Positions 1-10,016 of a stretch of 23,318 nt of DNA are shown in pieces. Below the pieces are notes generated by a model. That model searched no databases and was not told the origin of the DNA. It worked only from the letters and a program-made list of their open reading frames with translations. Origin of the DNA: Saccoglossus kowalevskii (lineage: Eukaryota > Hemichordata > Enteropneusta > Harrimaniidae); NCBI RefSeq assembly GCF_000003605.2, contig NW_003141321.1, positions 259,332 to 282,649 on the forward strand. Reading direction: 5' to 3'. Every line of letters begins with the position of its first letter. Position 1 is the stretch's first letter. Both the position numbers and the translations under genes were made by a program.

Positions 1-199
1 AATTTATTATAATAGACTGATTAATAAATGCTTCCTCCCATTTTCCCACCCTTATTGGATAATTAAACTGGTGCCTGTGGAGATAATACTAACATTAATG
101 CATCTTAAGCTACCCACTATGGGTACACAGGCATGCTTGGTTACTATTTAAGGTTAATCTTGTGTAATATGTATTTCTCAAAATGCTGCACTCCAATAG

Positions 200-312
200 C
201 AGCCGGAGGAGAAAAAAAGTTTTAAGGAAAAACTACAACAGATACAAGAAGTTTGCTTGCAAGTACAAAATGGACTGGGTGATGCAGCTAGTATGGGAGA
301 GAGGGTCAAAAA
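200..312 (+). CDS. MCTP exon (juxtamembrane linker)
   Basis: Acceptor AG at 198-199 (an AG at 201-202 would also keep frame); donor GTGAGT at 313. It encodes an acidic/basic start ([11 protein letters not shown]) and then [15 protein letters not shown], the stretch before the final membrane hairpin segment in MCTPs. It ends two bases into an Asn codon completed by T454. Confidence 0.85.
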
Positions 313-1634
313 GTGAGTATACAATGTGTGCACGTTCTTGCTGAATTTTATTCATTTTTTTTTCTGAAACTCCATGCTGTATTAAATTATGTATAATTTA
401 AATAAAATATCGTGTATTGGTGTTTATTATAATATCCTGTTTATATATTTCAGTACATTTAACTGGAGTACCCTGGTTGTCATGGTTACTAGTCATTGTA
501 TTGTGTATCGTTACTGTAGTCCTGTATAATATACCAATTCGCTATCTTCTCTTAGCATGGGGTGAGTATATGAGACCGCCCTCTAGTGTTCACAATTGAA
601 AATTACTACAATTTATGGATTTATGGTTGAGAGAACTATGATGCATATGTGAAATATTGTTGTATAGAAAAATATTACATGTTGCTAAAAACCAAATCAT
701 TTACTTTTATTGTGTACGCAACTGTATTTTTTCCAACCAATTGCTGAGGGTCATAATATATACATTTTCAATCACAAATTTATAGAGATACTATAAGTAG
801 TAATAGGCCATGATATATTAATCACATTCTTTGTTTAAAAATTAAAATTTAATATTTGTCAGCGTTGAAGTGTTTGTCTGTTCACTCTGCACAGTAAGAT
901 GTCAAATATGTTGAAATGGAAGAACCATTGGTTTGTTGTTTGCTCAAATATACAATCTGCCGGGTTATTCAGCGGTTATCGAAATTTCAAATGTAGAAAT
1001 TTGTGATAGATGTTTCAATAACAATATTTCGTAATATTTCTGATTCACAGCAAAGCATGTCTCTTATATTATCAGTGGGTGTAATATTTCATATTTAAAT
1101 TTATTTTTAATTTTTTTACAGGTTGTAACAAGTTCAGCAAAAAACTTAGAAATCCTAATTTTGTTGATAACAATGAGTTAGCGGATTATTTATCTAGAGT
1201 TCCGTCTGATGATGAATTGGTAAGTTCTTTTAATCATTCCAATGATGTCTGAAATTTCGCTAAAGACAAATTTCGTGAGTCTGTAAAAACTGCTAAATTT
1301 CGTAGCAGTGAAAATTATTCTGGTGTCATTTGATGACTTTCGCAAAATTTTGTTTATCTCAAAAAAATCATACGATGACGCCAATTTTTTCTTTCCATTT
1401 TTGGTATTCTAATGGTATAAACTCATAATAATGGAAGTATACAAAGAAAATAATGAAAAACATGACATATAATCTTTAATTCGGCTTGAATCTATGTAAT
1501 ATAGAGATGGAGATGGAGATGTACAAACTATAACCATACTATATCTTTTTCACTTACAGAGTCAGTACAGAGAAATTCGGCCTGATTTGCCTGCAAGTAT
1601 TTTGGCAGCAAAACGAAAGAAATTGCAACCTTAA
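200..1634 (+). CDS. MCTP-type C2/transmembrane protein, C-terminal four exons
   Basis: The 3' end of a multiple C2 and transmembrane domain (MCTP) gene. Family members are ER or vesicle membrane proteins with C2 domains that bind calcium or lipid. Exons are 200-312, 454-561, 1122-1219 and 1560-1634 (TAA). Visible family signatures, in order: an amphipathic stretch ending GERVKN, then TFNWS, then a hydrophobic segment ending [12 protein letters not shown] (last transmembrane helix), then [18 protein letters not shown], then LSRVPSD, and a basic tail ending KRKKLQP. These match the conserved end of vertebrate MCTP1/MCTP2. Splice phases agree at all three junctions. However, exon 454-561 reads TFNWS in one frame and VPWLSW onward in another, so two bases seem to be missing near 467-470. 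The C2 domains and first membrane segment lie before the window. MCTP1 versus MCTP2 cannot be decided. Confidence 0.9.
454..561 (+). CDS. MCTP exon (last transmembrane segment; apparent frameshift)
   Basis: Acceptor CAG at 451-453, donor GTGAGT at 562. The first five codons (NTFNWS with the preceding exon) follow the upstream frame. From GTA at 468 the next frame gives the hydrophobic helix and RYLLLAWG, in phase with the downstream exons. Reading straight on in the upstream frame reaches a TAA within the exon. Confidence 0.85.
1122..1219 (+). CDS. MCTP exon (post-membrane conserved block)
   Basis: Acceptor TTTTTTTACAG ending at 1121, donor GTAAGT at 1220. It encodes the cytosolic block [20 protein letters not shown] followed by [10 protein letters not shown], a strongly conserved MCTP tail. 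The start completes the Gly codon begun at 561. Confidence 0.92.
1560..1634 (+). CDS. MCTP terminal exon with stop
   Basis: Acceptor CTTACAG ending at 1559. It encodes [20 protein letters not shown] and a short basic end before TAA at 1632-1634. Vertebrate MCTP1 has a similar QYxELKPD...KRKK ending. The intron just upstream contains a small GAGATG repeat (about 1505-1521). Confidence 0.9.
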   Translation, partial: SQYREIRPDLPASILAAKRKKLQP

Positions 1635-1742
1635 GATGGATACAAACAGAGGCTGAATGTTATATTTTCCCAAGACATAAATGTTTAAAGGATGGCAGGA
1701 CAATATATTTGTATTAATGGTATTATAGTAAATTTTACTGAA

Positions 1743-1748
1743 AATAAA
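1743..1748 (+). terminator. Poly(A) signal of the MCTP gene
   Basis: AATAAA 109 bases after the MCTP stop codon, implying a short 3' UTR. It is the first canonical hexamer after the stop. Confidence 0.6.
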
Positions 1749-1848
1749 AATTTGGTGAAAAGTGCACTTTTTCTATGAAAATCAGTATTGAGAAACAAAA
1801 GTGAGTTGTTGGCATATTATTGAGTTTTAATTTTCATATATTGTTTAA

Positions 1849-1982
1849 AGCGGGGGAGTCGTCACCTGCTCATGCATCAGATGTTCATAGCGCGTTATTG
1901 TTTATAAACAAGAGTCTTTGCATTTTTAGCATATGTTGTTATCGTTGCTTGGAACGCATGTGCAGGTGGCAACCCTCCCGCT
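1849..1982. mobile_element. 134-bp MITE with TTAA target duplication
   Basis: Imperfect terminal inverted repeats of about 27 bp: left AGCGGGGGAGTCGTCACCTG, right (reverse complement) AGCGGGAGGGTTGCCACCTG. TTAA flanks each side at 1845-1848 and 1983-1986. TTAA duplication is typical of the piggyBac and Kolobok superfamilies. It is too short to code for anything and was probably moved in trans. It lies just after the MCTP poly(A) signal. Confidence 0.7.
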
Positions 1983-2355
1983 TTAAGTAAATGGATTTTT
2001 ATCTGTATCTCCATGAATACCTTGATATGCCAGGCCAATTAATGGCTCATCTTTTGAAAGTATCAGACAGTGAAAAATTTTATTTATTCACCCGTGGTAT
2101 GATACACACTTTATTTATTATTGTATTTTTGGCTTTAGATTCCATCCACATAAAATACGTGCAATATCTGGTACGCTGCCATGCAATACAGGGCTTAATG
2201 CAATATTCAATATTAATTTTTTTTTTTTACATAATTTGATATTTAAAACTTTACATGTATTTCTGATGTTAAATATTTATTGTCACAGTTTCAGACTGAA
2301 TTTTATTTCACAGTATTTTCCACATTCAATACCTACCGGTATTTGCCTGAAACTA

Positions 2356-2787
2356 GTGTTGCATCTTAAATGATAAGTTCTGGGTTCTTTCCTTGTCCTG
2401 TTTACAATAATATTGATTTAATGCATGAAGTTGAACCCTAACCAATCATCATGAATGTAAAGCTTATTACAGATATTTAATAGATCAGCTTTACATCAAA
2501 TATTTGTAAAAACAATTAATCGACTTCCCTGCTTATCACATATTCATACATGCTCAGTGACGTTCCAACCAATTAAATTATACATTTGTAATTGACTAGT
2601 AGAGTACGCCAATATATTACATACTTCCTATTGCGTTGCATGTGAGCGGTGTCTGATTCATACGTGCTGCATAGGTGTCTGCTAACTTTGCATACTCTCT
2701 GGCCACCATAATTTCATACGCAATATAGATAATGTCAATCTGTCATAAACATCTTGTCCCATCTGTATATGTTTTGAGATGCAACAC
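2356..2787. mobile_element. 432-bp MITE candidate with TA target duplication
   Basis: Inverted ends GTGTTGCATCTTAAA (left) and GTGTTGCATCTCAAA (right, reverse complement), 14 of 15 identical, flanked by TA at 2354-2355 and 2788-2789. A TA target site suggests the Tc1/mariner superfamily. No coding potential was recognised in the AT-rich interior. Confidence 0.6.
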
Positions 2788-2789
2788 TA

Positions 2790-5700
2790 GTGTCGCCGAT
2801 TTGTTATTATTAATTTCATTACTTTTAGCAATATATTAAAATATAATCTTATGGCCAAAATGGCAATAAAAACAAATTATTCTTACACAGTTATATAATC
2901 TTTGCATTTTGGTTCATTCAGTATTTACAAAAATATATATTCAGTAAATTCTATTTATCACGGTTCAGTATCAGATATGTAAATATTATATCTATATTAT
3001 CCAAGATCTTGAAAAATTTCAAATTCTTGCTCTATCTCAAAATAAATGTACGTACATTGCTTACAACTGTCACTGCCATAACTAGTCATGTACATTATAT
3101 TACCAAATCTTTTTGAATTTTTCTTTTATTTATTGAAGTCAATGAAACATTTGATAGGAATATCAATATTCTGTTATTCAAAGCTTTAATATTTATTATA
3201 ACATGCCTTTGTGAAACTTCAGAACGAGAAAATTTTGGGGGGTTAGTAAAGCTTATAACGGACCACTGCTTTTGTAGAAACTAGTTTTTCTAAATGACGA
3301 TGCCAAATCTCTACTGCATTCATAATTATAATCTGATATTTGAATGGTTCAAGAAAGAGAATCATATGATAATAATATATCTGATAAATGACCCCCCAGT
3401 GTGCAGGCTGTAATTTATAAACTATTTTCATTACTTTCTATTTATTTGTCTTCCATTTACATCAATCCAAGATGGACTGCTATTGGCTGTTTATGGGATC
3501 ACCCATTGTATTCAAATGCTACAACTTTCATTATCCAATCACAATGCTGCTATATATTACAACTGTCCAATCAGTGTATTCCATTTGATAATGTGTTGAT
3601 GAAATGATTTTGAATAATCACTTGCCAGTAAAAAGACAATTCTGTTATTAGTTATCTATTCTAGGCTGCGTGAATACACTAGAGCAAAAGTCAAAATTCT
3701 TTCTTCTATTACCTTGCCATTGTTGTGCTTGGTGTTTTGTATATACTGGAGGTTGCTATGGAAACTATAGAGAACAAACTTCAATTTACAAATGATAACG
3801 GTGCTTTCAGAAGGATCTTCTAGTTAGCTGTTATTTCATCTATGCATATTTGTCCGTTTAGTACTATGCAATATTTTATCAACTTTTCCCAGGTTTTCAT
3901 TATCGATAATGAGCAAATAATGAAAATGTGGTTCAAAAGTTTATTCATGGTTTCTGACATCATACACTTGTCCTAATGTATTTGCATATTTCCCATAATG
4001 CAATGTTTGATTTGACAATGATTTCACCAATCAGTGTTTTACTACTAACAGCTGTTAAATGTTACCTTGTTGCATTTTTACAAAATATTTTAGAATCCTT
4101 CAAATTAGTGACATTGGTAATGATCGACATGTCACAGAGTTCTTTTATGTGTCGTAGCACTTGCAATTTGATAAAAACCTTCCAGTTTGAAAAAAATAAA
4201 TAAAAATTGTTGTGCAATACCTACCTATCTACATTTTCATGTTTCAAGGGAAGACGTATTTGGTTATAGACAGTTTTATTACATCTTCCATGCAGTTTTG
4301 TATTTCATACTGCAATTATAGACACACCTTGTATATACACTTATTAGTATTTTATACACTTTTACCCTTGATGCTTTTTTATTTTTTGATTAATACTTTG
4401 TTACAAGAATGTATTAAAACTGTACCAAGTTATGTTTTGTAAAATGGTTGTCTTGACAATCATAACTCGTGTATGTTGTGCAGATCACTTTACTTGTGAG
4501 CAGTTTGTTGTATTTCTTGGCTTACTGTATTCTTGGTATAGAGTCTAATTTACTGTGGTTTTAATGTTATTACTACATACTTGTATTTACGTGATGGGGG
4601 TCCGGTTTAATCTTCATTGATAATTTTTATGAATAATAAATGGGAAATGGTTTTAAAAAAAGACAATGTGTGTTATTATTTTCAGGATGATTGTGATGTC
4701 ATATTATTCTATCCTTATAGGGTGTAACTGGTCGTTAGTAACAAAGCCTGCAAATTTAATGCTAGTATTAATGACAATTGCCACTTACACTTTTTTGCTC
4801 TCAATCGCCTCATTAACTGAATTTTTTCAAATACAAGGCTAACATAAAAGGTAGACTTGTTTTTTCCCCCAACTTGTCTCGGCAAAAGGGACAAGTATCC
4901 ACTTCAATTTACCAGCACAAATTATGGGAATCTAATTTATTTAAGATTTGTTTATATACTACCGATAATGTGAATAATACTATTAAATTTCAGTTGTGAT
5001 CATGCAAAAAAAAGGCAAAGAAATAAAAAATTGCTAAAACTGGAATAAGTATATATTTTCTTTCTGCGAATTGGAAAGTATTTTCAGATTTCAGTTCAGC
5101 ATTCATGAGACATAGCGCCCTCTATTGCCACACTGTATGGAAGTCAACTGCAGGGGCGCCATTACACAATCAACCCTCGAGTTTTCTGTACACTATGTAG
5201 AGCTATACGAATAGACAATACTTGCAGAATTCTAATAATCCAAGGTGTTGGATTTTACCCCAAGAACTAGAACCGATTCAGTTTTCTATTATATATGTAC
5301 CTACTTTAATTCAAACCCATGCAAGTTAATTTTACTGACAAAACAGCTTCTGAAAAATCAATCCAAACACATTGGAAAGTTAAAGTGACCCAGTGGTCAT
5401 AACAGCTTTGCTGTTTTAGGTGTCAATTTATCACAAGGTTCTAGAGTTTGTAAAGGTGATTGTTTCTCTTGTATCCTCCTTAAATTAAGGGTCATAAAAT
5501 AATGGGAGTGTTGCCAGTGCAATTTTTTTTTGTGTCCGTACATTTTAATTTTGCCAAGAATTTACCCCCACAATTTCAAATGGTAAACCCCTTAGTGTAT
5601 GAATGAGAGACTGTGGTACCCCTCCCATCTGATTCCCGAGCACAATCAACCATCTTTGGTATTGAACATGAGGTGGATTAGACTAATCAAAAGGTTTTTG

Positions 5701-6417
5701 ATATGCGTGGATTTCGTCCATAAAATAAGCAGACCTAACGAGAGATTATGCAATAGGTGATTGACCTTAGATTTTCACTCATCAAAACTCCAAGTTAAAG
5801 CAATAGCATGGCATAAACACTTAGCAGTGGGATAAAGAATGGGTTCAAAGAGAAGTGTAGTGAAAGATCACATTTAAAACCCTCCTCCTTGACCAACCAC
5901 AATGCTCCATTACAGGACTTTACAAACACTAAATGTCTTGTTTCAGAGATCATGCGACATCAAATATGCAGCAATGACCAAATTTTACTGTGCCAAAAAG
6001 AAAGATGGGCTTCAAGCTCGCACAAGAGTCAATCTGACAGACATGCTGTTCATTCAGCTATCTGGTTATTGGCTCTTGGGCAATTTCATTCTTTGAGTTT
6101 TCGTGTTCGACCATGAATGTGCATAAATAGATTATGCCCATGCACACATGTTCTGTCATTCACGTGCTGTGTAACAAATGTGCAAGGACTTTTATAGCAT
6201 ATTTCATTTGAAAATTGTTCATAGAACTAACCGACTTTAAAAATACATGAATTTCCACAAAATCTATAGATTGTTTGGGGCAGTGGGTTTTAAAGTGAGA
6301 TAAGACTCCTGGGGTAAAAAATTCTCCCTGCAGTAAAATGTCTCAGTTTGCAGGCATCATCTGAGGTCAAACTTTATATTTTAAGAAAAATACAACCACT
6401 TTCCTTCAGAAGAACAA
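2790..6417. other. Intergenic region, no gene recognised
   Basis: Roughly 3.6 kb between the second MITE and the eL36 poly(A) signal. All open frames are short and low in complexity, and I found no family motif or consistent splice set. An open stretch at about 5945-6096 after a TTTCAG is 50 codons long but matches nothing I know. GCGCC-containing motifs near 5113 and 5154, and TTAA-AGTG at 5382, look like old repeat fragments without a definable partner end. Confidence 0.5.
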
Positions 6418-6423
6418 TTTATT
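6418..6423 (-). terminator. Poly(A) signal of the eL36 gene
   Basis: TTTATT on the plus strand (AATAAA on minus), 59 bases beyond the eL36 stop codon. This gives the short 3' UTR usual for ribosomal protein genes. Confidence 0.7.
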
Positions 6424-6481
6424 TTTTCTGATTTTTAGCAGTGCCATCCATCAATGTTTTAAGTTACAAATAATGTAAAAT

Positions 6482-6565
6482 CTATTTCTGTGCTGCTTTT
6501 CTTTGTGCTGTGAGCACATTTACCATTTCTTCCCTCTTTCTCTTTCCACGTTTGTGTGTTCCAAG
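6482..6565 (-). CDS. RPL36: eL36 coding exon 3 with stop
   Basis: Acceptor TTTTTTTGCAG follows a long T run (A run on plus, 6570-6588). It encodes [20 protein letters not shown] and QRKAAQK, ending in TAG at 6484-6482. This is the typical basic C-terminal helix of eL36. Confidence 0.95.
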   Translation of the reverse strand, partial: LGTHKRGKRKREEMVNVLTAQRKAAQK

Positions 6566-9500
6566 CTGCAAAAAAAAAAAAAAAAAAATCAATCTCGTCC
6601 AATTATTAATTTTAAAAACGCTCACTGTGTTGGATAAGGGCATAAATTGGCCAACTGATTGTCAAACTCAGAGGTCAAAACTTTGTTATGGTAAGTAAAC
6701 ACTTTCTTTGGTTACTTTTGAAAAGAGTTCCTTAAGGCCCAAACTCAAACCCTAACAATCCAATATCATTCAATATGGTCTTCCAAATGTTACCTGAAGA
6801 GGGGTATATACAATTGAAATAGGGTGAGAAGCACTGGAGGGGCATGGTTAGCATTTACCATTTTTTTTTTAAGCAAGATATGTAAGATTTATCAGTGATT
6901 TGGAACAAGTATACAGCACATTAAATGTGAGTGCATACATAGCAGGTGCAAGAACCCTGGGGAGACCCCCTGGTGCAAGAGCCATGGGGAGCCCTAGTGC
7001 AAGAGCCATAGGGAAATGCCCTGGTACAATAGCCCTGGGGAGACGGCCCTGTTACAAGAGCCCTGGTACAAGAGTTATGGGGAGATCCCCAAGAGCACAG
7101 TGTATCTATAATTGATGCCACTACTCTGAGAGATTGCCCGCAACACAGACAGGTTTACCGTAACGCTAAAGGAATCCCACCAAGTTTTATTGTGAATCTC
7201 TTATGTACTTTTACTATTTCCGGTGTTTATTGACACGTTAAACATAAAAAAAAAACAGCATCACTTTTGAATTAGCTTTGACATAAAAGTAATACCAGAG
7301 TGCCAGAGAAATGACAACATACATGACCGACCTCCCATCACTAACCGTGCTGTTAAAGACCAGACACATCAAAGCAAGTTTATCGACAAATCGAACCTCT
7401 GTCACCAGAGACACATTTTCCTAATCAGCTATTTATTTCCTTACTGATTAAGTCAGTGCAGTGTTCTCCCCAGGAATTTAAACCACTGTGGTGGGATAAT
7501 TTGCATATAATTTGCATATCATTTACATAATAATAGAGATTAACCAAAGCACATTTACCAGCCACACAACAAACAACATATATTGTCAAAAACAATGTGG
7601 TACATATTTATTTGCTTCATACAGTGTTATAAACACTTCTTTTGAGCACTTATGTAATATTAATGAGCTCAGTCACAGTGCAAATATTTTTTTTATTGAG
7701 TCAAAATATTACGTTTCAAAATTTAGAAGAGTTTGGATTTAAAAATTATACATTCTCGAATCGAAATGCAAATGCTGCAGACTATTAAAAACAAGCGATC
7801 AAATAAATTGTAAAAGACTAAATGAAACACATTTGAAACATTTCAGCCAGGAATATGTTCTCGACTTCCATGGTCTTATTTACTACAAAAAACATTCTCC
7901 TTCAAAAAATTGAACGAACAAATATAACTTCCAAACAATCATCAAAGTTACAACGTGACATAACTTACTTTGCGATGTTATACACCGGTTATACCAATAA
8001 TTTCTCTTAGTCATGCCATGCAAAAAATGTTACTTCTTTTTTTATATGAAATAAACTTAAAATTTGACTTAGTTTTATCAGGAGCGATTATTTTTGATCA
8101 CTTGATCACTTCGGTGAAAAACACAGACCGCCATGACAATTGTGACGTATTAGTTGACCGGCATGTGTCCTTTGACCCGATGGGTCAAAAATGCCATAAA
8201 CCAATCAGAATGCCACATGGTAATGCCGGCAGAACCCGAAGTTTTCCGAATGGTAGTGATTGTCATAAAAATTACATTGCGGAAGTAAAGCGATGTCGTA
8301 GCACGATGTGTTGGTATGGATTTCAGATGAAAACTGCATGATTGTTTTCGAAATAGATGATAAGCAATTTTAAAAAGGTAAAAAGAAGTCTTGAAAGAAA
8401 AGTTTTTACATGATTCGCGATGATAAAAGTTCAAATGTATTTTACCCAATCACGCAATAAACATGGTTTTTTCTTGAGTAGCGTAAGCTGACCGTGAACT
8501 CCGCTTTGCCCATGTTATATTGGGGTGGAATTGATTTTGAAAGAATTTTAGCTTTCAATCTAAAGACTGCGTTGATCTAAGTATTTACTTACGAACAAAG
8601 AGGTGCTAATTTTACAAAATTAACTCGTGTTGTTTATAAGCCACTACCACATCATGCGACTACGTCTATTGTTTACAAATTATAATCCACGACTAGCAGG
8701 TACATCGGACAATAGTCCTGGTCGGAAGCGTGGCAAGATCCCTGACAGCTACGAATTTTTTTCTATATTTCGTAATACAGTTCACAGGATGAACAATAAA
8801 AAAAGCACTGTGGCGGTCTTACTAATCACCGTGGCGGCTCGAGACCACAGTGGCGGGCAGGGAAAGCAGCATGGCAGCCCCGCACACAAATTGAATGCTG
8901 GGGAGAACACTGCAGTGGTACAGTTTTAATACTTAGTGAGCACAATTAACCTCGATTTTGAGCATAAAAATAAATAACAGACTCCGACTGAGGTGGATAA
9001 TTCTTAACGACAGCCATGTTTTTATCCACTGTTGACATGTGGTATGCAAATTACATGCACATAGTTTATGTTCTGGGGAGAACACTAGTCCAAGAGCCCT
9101 GGGGATACCCCTTGGTGCAAGAACCCTGGGGAGATCATTATTTGGTTATTAAGATACCTACCCTTTTTTTGACGAACTTGAGTGCTCGTTTGTCTTTATT
9201 TACTTTCAGCAATTCCATTGCTCTCCTCTCATAGGGAGAGAATCCACACACTTCACGGACAATATCACGTACAAATTTAACATGTTTACGCACCATCTGT
9301 GAAGATATTGACAGATTTTACTTAATTATCATTTAAGTTATAATAAGCAAGACAAATACTGATACATTCTGTATGTAACTCGATTAAGGCCCCCTCACTA
9401 ATGTTTCTTTTTTTTTACTTTTAAAAAATAAAATGTTTTTGTGCCAGGCGACAGCTCCGGACATTGAATGTCTGTTGTATCTCATGACTTTTTCTATTTC

Positions 9501-10016
9501 GTAAGTGCAAATTGCAAGTGCTAGTGCTAGTGCTGACACATAGTGCATTTTGCCACAGAAGTTATTTCCTGTTTGGGACTACATGACAGGACTGTGTGCC
9601 CATCTCCCTATCAAATGGCAATTTGAATGCGCTATTCTGGCATCAACCGGGCTCGGTCGAACACAAGCACTTGCGGACCTTAGCCAAGGTTCCCCCAAAG
9701 TCACATTCGTTAGTGAATGAATCTCGGCCAGTGGAATTGGCCTTCCCATTGAGTCTGTGGCACACTCACCCAGGGTAGGGGTCAACCCTTTTGATGGTCA
9801 GCCTAAGGTAGGATTTGAATTTGGGTCTACCGATCACGAGTCTGATGCGACAACCACAATGCTACCAGTGACAAATCCCCTCACCAATGTTCCAAACCAC
9901 CTCCTCAGTACAGTAGTATCATCAACATTAGTTACCTTTTTCCTAGGTCTTTTCACATTTTTGCTAACTTTGTGTCCCTTATTGAGACCAACACACATCT
10001 CATGACGAACTGCCAT
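6482..10016 (-). CDS. RPL36: Ribosomal protein eL36, complete, three coding exons
   Basis: Large-subunit ribosomal protein eL36, a small, highly basic component of the cytosolic 60S subunit. Coding exons on the minus strand are 10016-9936 (27 codons), 9296-9162 (45 codons) and 6565-6482 (27 codons plus TAG). Every junction is phase 0 with GT-AG borders. Hallmarks are [20 protein letters not shown] at the start, [13 protein letters not shown] and [12 protein letters not shown] in the middle, [11 protein letters not shown], then [14 protein letters not shown] near the end. The predicted protein has 99 residues against about 105 in human. The shortfall is at the exon 1/2 junction, where other animals carry a basic SRRRG-like run. 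Intron 1 holds a SINE; intron 2 holds a minisatellite and a hAT-like element. A 5' UTR intron is likely, because a TTTTGCAG acceptor sits 15 bases before the ATG. The frame looks intact and functional. Confidence 0.95.
6945..7090. repeat. Minisatellite, unit about 27 bp
   Basis: About six degenerate units of the form GGTGCAAGAGCCCTGGGGAG followed by A-C-rich bases, with lengths near 27, 24, 27, 28, 14 and 26. It lies in eL36 intron 2. Because units are near a multiple of three and GC-rich, both strands stay open, giving spurious repeat-peptide frames. Confidence 0.85.
7459..8912 (+). mobile_element. hAT-like non-autonomous element, copy 1 (1454 bp)
   Basis: Perfect 15-bp terminal inverted repeats CAGTGTTCTCCCCAG / CTGGGGAGAACACTG, flanked by CAGTG at 7454-7458 and 8913-8917 (5-bp target duplication). 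The CA...TG ends and short duplication suit some hAT-superfamily lineages, an assignment from general knowledge. The right subterminal part repeats CACTGTGGCGG, CACCGTGGCGG and CCACAGTGGCGGG, plausible transposase-binding repeats; one similar motif is near the left end. No transposase domain is visible. It sits in eL36 intron 2, in the same orientation as copy 2. Confidence 0.8.
9042..9087 (-). mobile_element. Truncated end of the same hAT-like family
   Basis: CTGGGGAGAACACTA at 9073-9087 matches the element terminus except for the last base. On the minus strand it is followed by a divergent stretch and AATTTGCATA, as in the left ends of the full copies. Only about 46 bp remain. It abuts two further minisatellite units directly. 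Confidence 0.55.
9087..9136. repeat. Two further copies of the 27-bp minisatellite unit
   Basis: AGTCCAAGAGCCCTGGGGAT and GGTGCAAGAACCCTGGGGAG, each extended by a few bases, match the units of the 6945-7090 array about 2 kb away in the same intron. Confidence 0.75.
9162..9296 (-). CDS. RPL36: eL36 coding exon 2
   Basis: Acceptor TTCACAG precedes ATGGTGCG; donor GTAGGT begins at 9161. It encodes [19 protein letters not shown], then [20 protein letters not shown] and KFVKKR, the core of the eL36 family. Only the first residues (MVRKHV) diverge from the usual xLTKHxKF. Confidence 0.95.
9391..9405. repeat. SINE target-site duplication, tail side
   Basis: CCCCTCACTAATGTT directly beside the A-rich tail of the SINE; its partner lies at 9877-9891 with one mismatch. 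Confidence 0.7.
9408..9876 (-). mobile_element. tRNA-derived SINE with target duplications
   Basis: On the minus strand the element starts with a tRNA-like head. An A-box-like TAGCATTGTGG lies within 9867-9847, and a B-box-like AAATTCAAATCC lies at about 9822-9811, spaced as in a tRNA. A body of about 400 bp follows, then an A-rich tail (T run 9408-9416 on plus). Near-identical flanks CCCCTCACTAATGTT (9391-9405) and CCCCTCACCAATGTT (9877-9891), 14 of 15, are the expected L1/RTE-type target duplications. A small GTGCTA tandem (about 9517-9534) lies near the 3' part. It is inserted in eL36 intron 1, in the same orientation as the gene. The SINE family was not identified. Confidence 0.8.
9877..9891. 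repeat. SINE target-site duplication, head side
   Basis: CCCCTCACCAATGTT directly beside the tRNA-like head; partner of 9391-9405. Confidence 0.7.
9936..10016 (-). CDS. RPL36: eL36 coding exon 1
   Basis: Starts at ATG (10014-10016) in good context (GCAGCCATGG). An upstream in-frame ATG at 10037-10035 lies beyond the predicted splice acceptor (exon from about 10031), so it is not used. Donor GTAACT begins at 9935 after codons for RPRKK. Confidence 0.95.

Noticed and set aside
1991-4442. Several hydrophobic 60-82 codon open frames as small membrane proteins
   Set aside because: AT-rich chance frames rich in Ile/Leu/Phe/Tyr, with no conservation evidence or splice signals; one overlaps a MITE.
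5889-6116. Open stretch after TTTCAG with plausible codon use
   Set aside because: No partner exon, no donor in phase and no recognised motif.
6900-7121. Open frames on both strands across the GC-rich repeat (apparent repeat peptides)
   Set aside because: They are by-products of the 27-bp minisatellite, whose unit length is a multiple of three; no start context or family match.
7970-8449. Open frames of 99-123 codons within hAT copy 1 as a transposase
   Set aside because: No hAT dimerisation or DDE-type motif; the matching region in copy 2 is broken by indels.
9893-9935. Possible C/D snoRNA in eL36 intron 1 (TGATGA and CTGA words)
   Set aside because: Box C lacks the expected purine, spacing is too short, and no terminal stem or second box pair is seen.
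9596-10005. Plus-strand open frames over 9596-9778 and 9757-10005
   Set aside because: They are antisense to the SINE and to eL36 exon 1.
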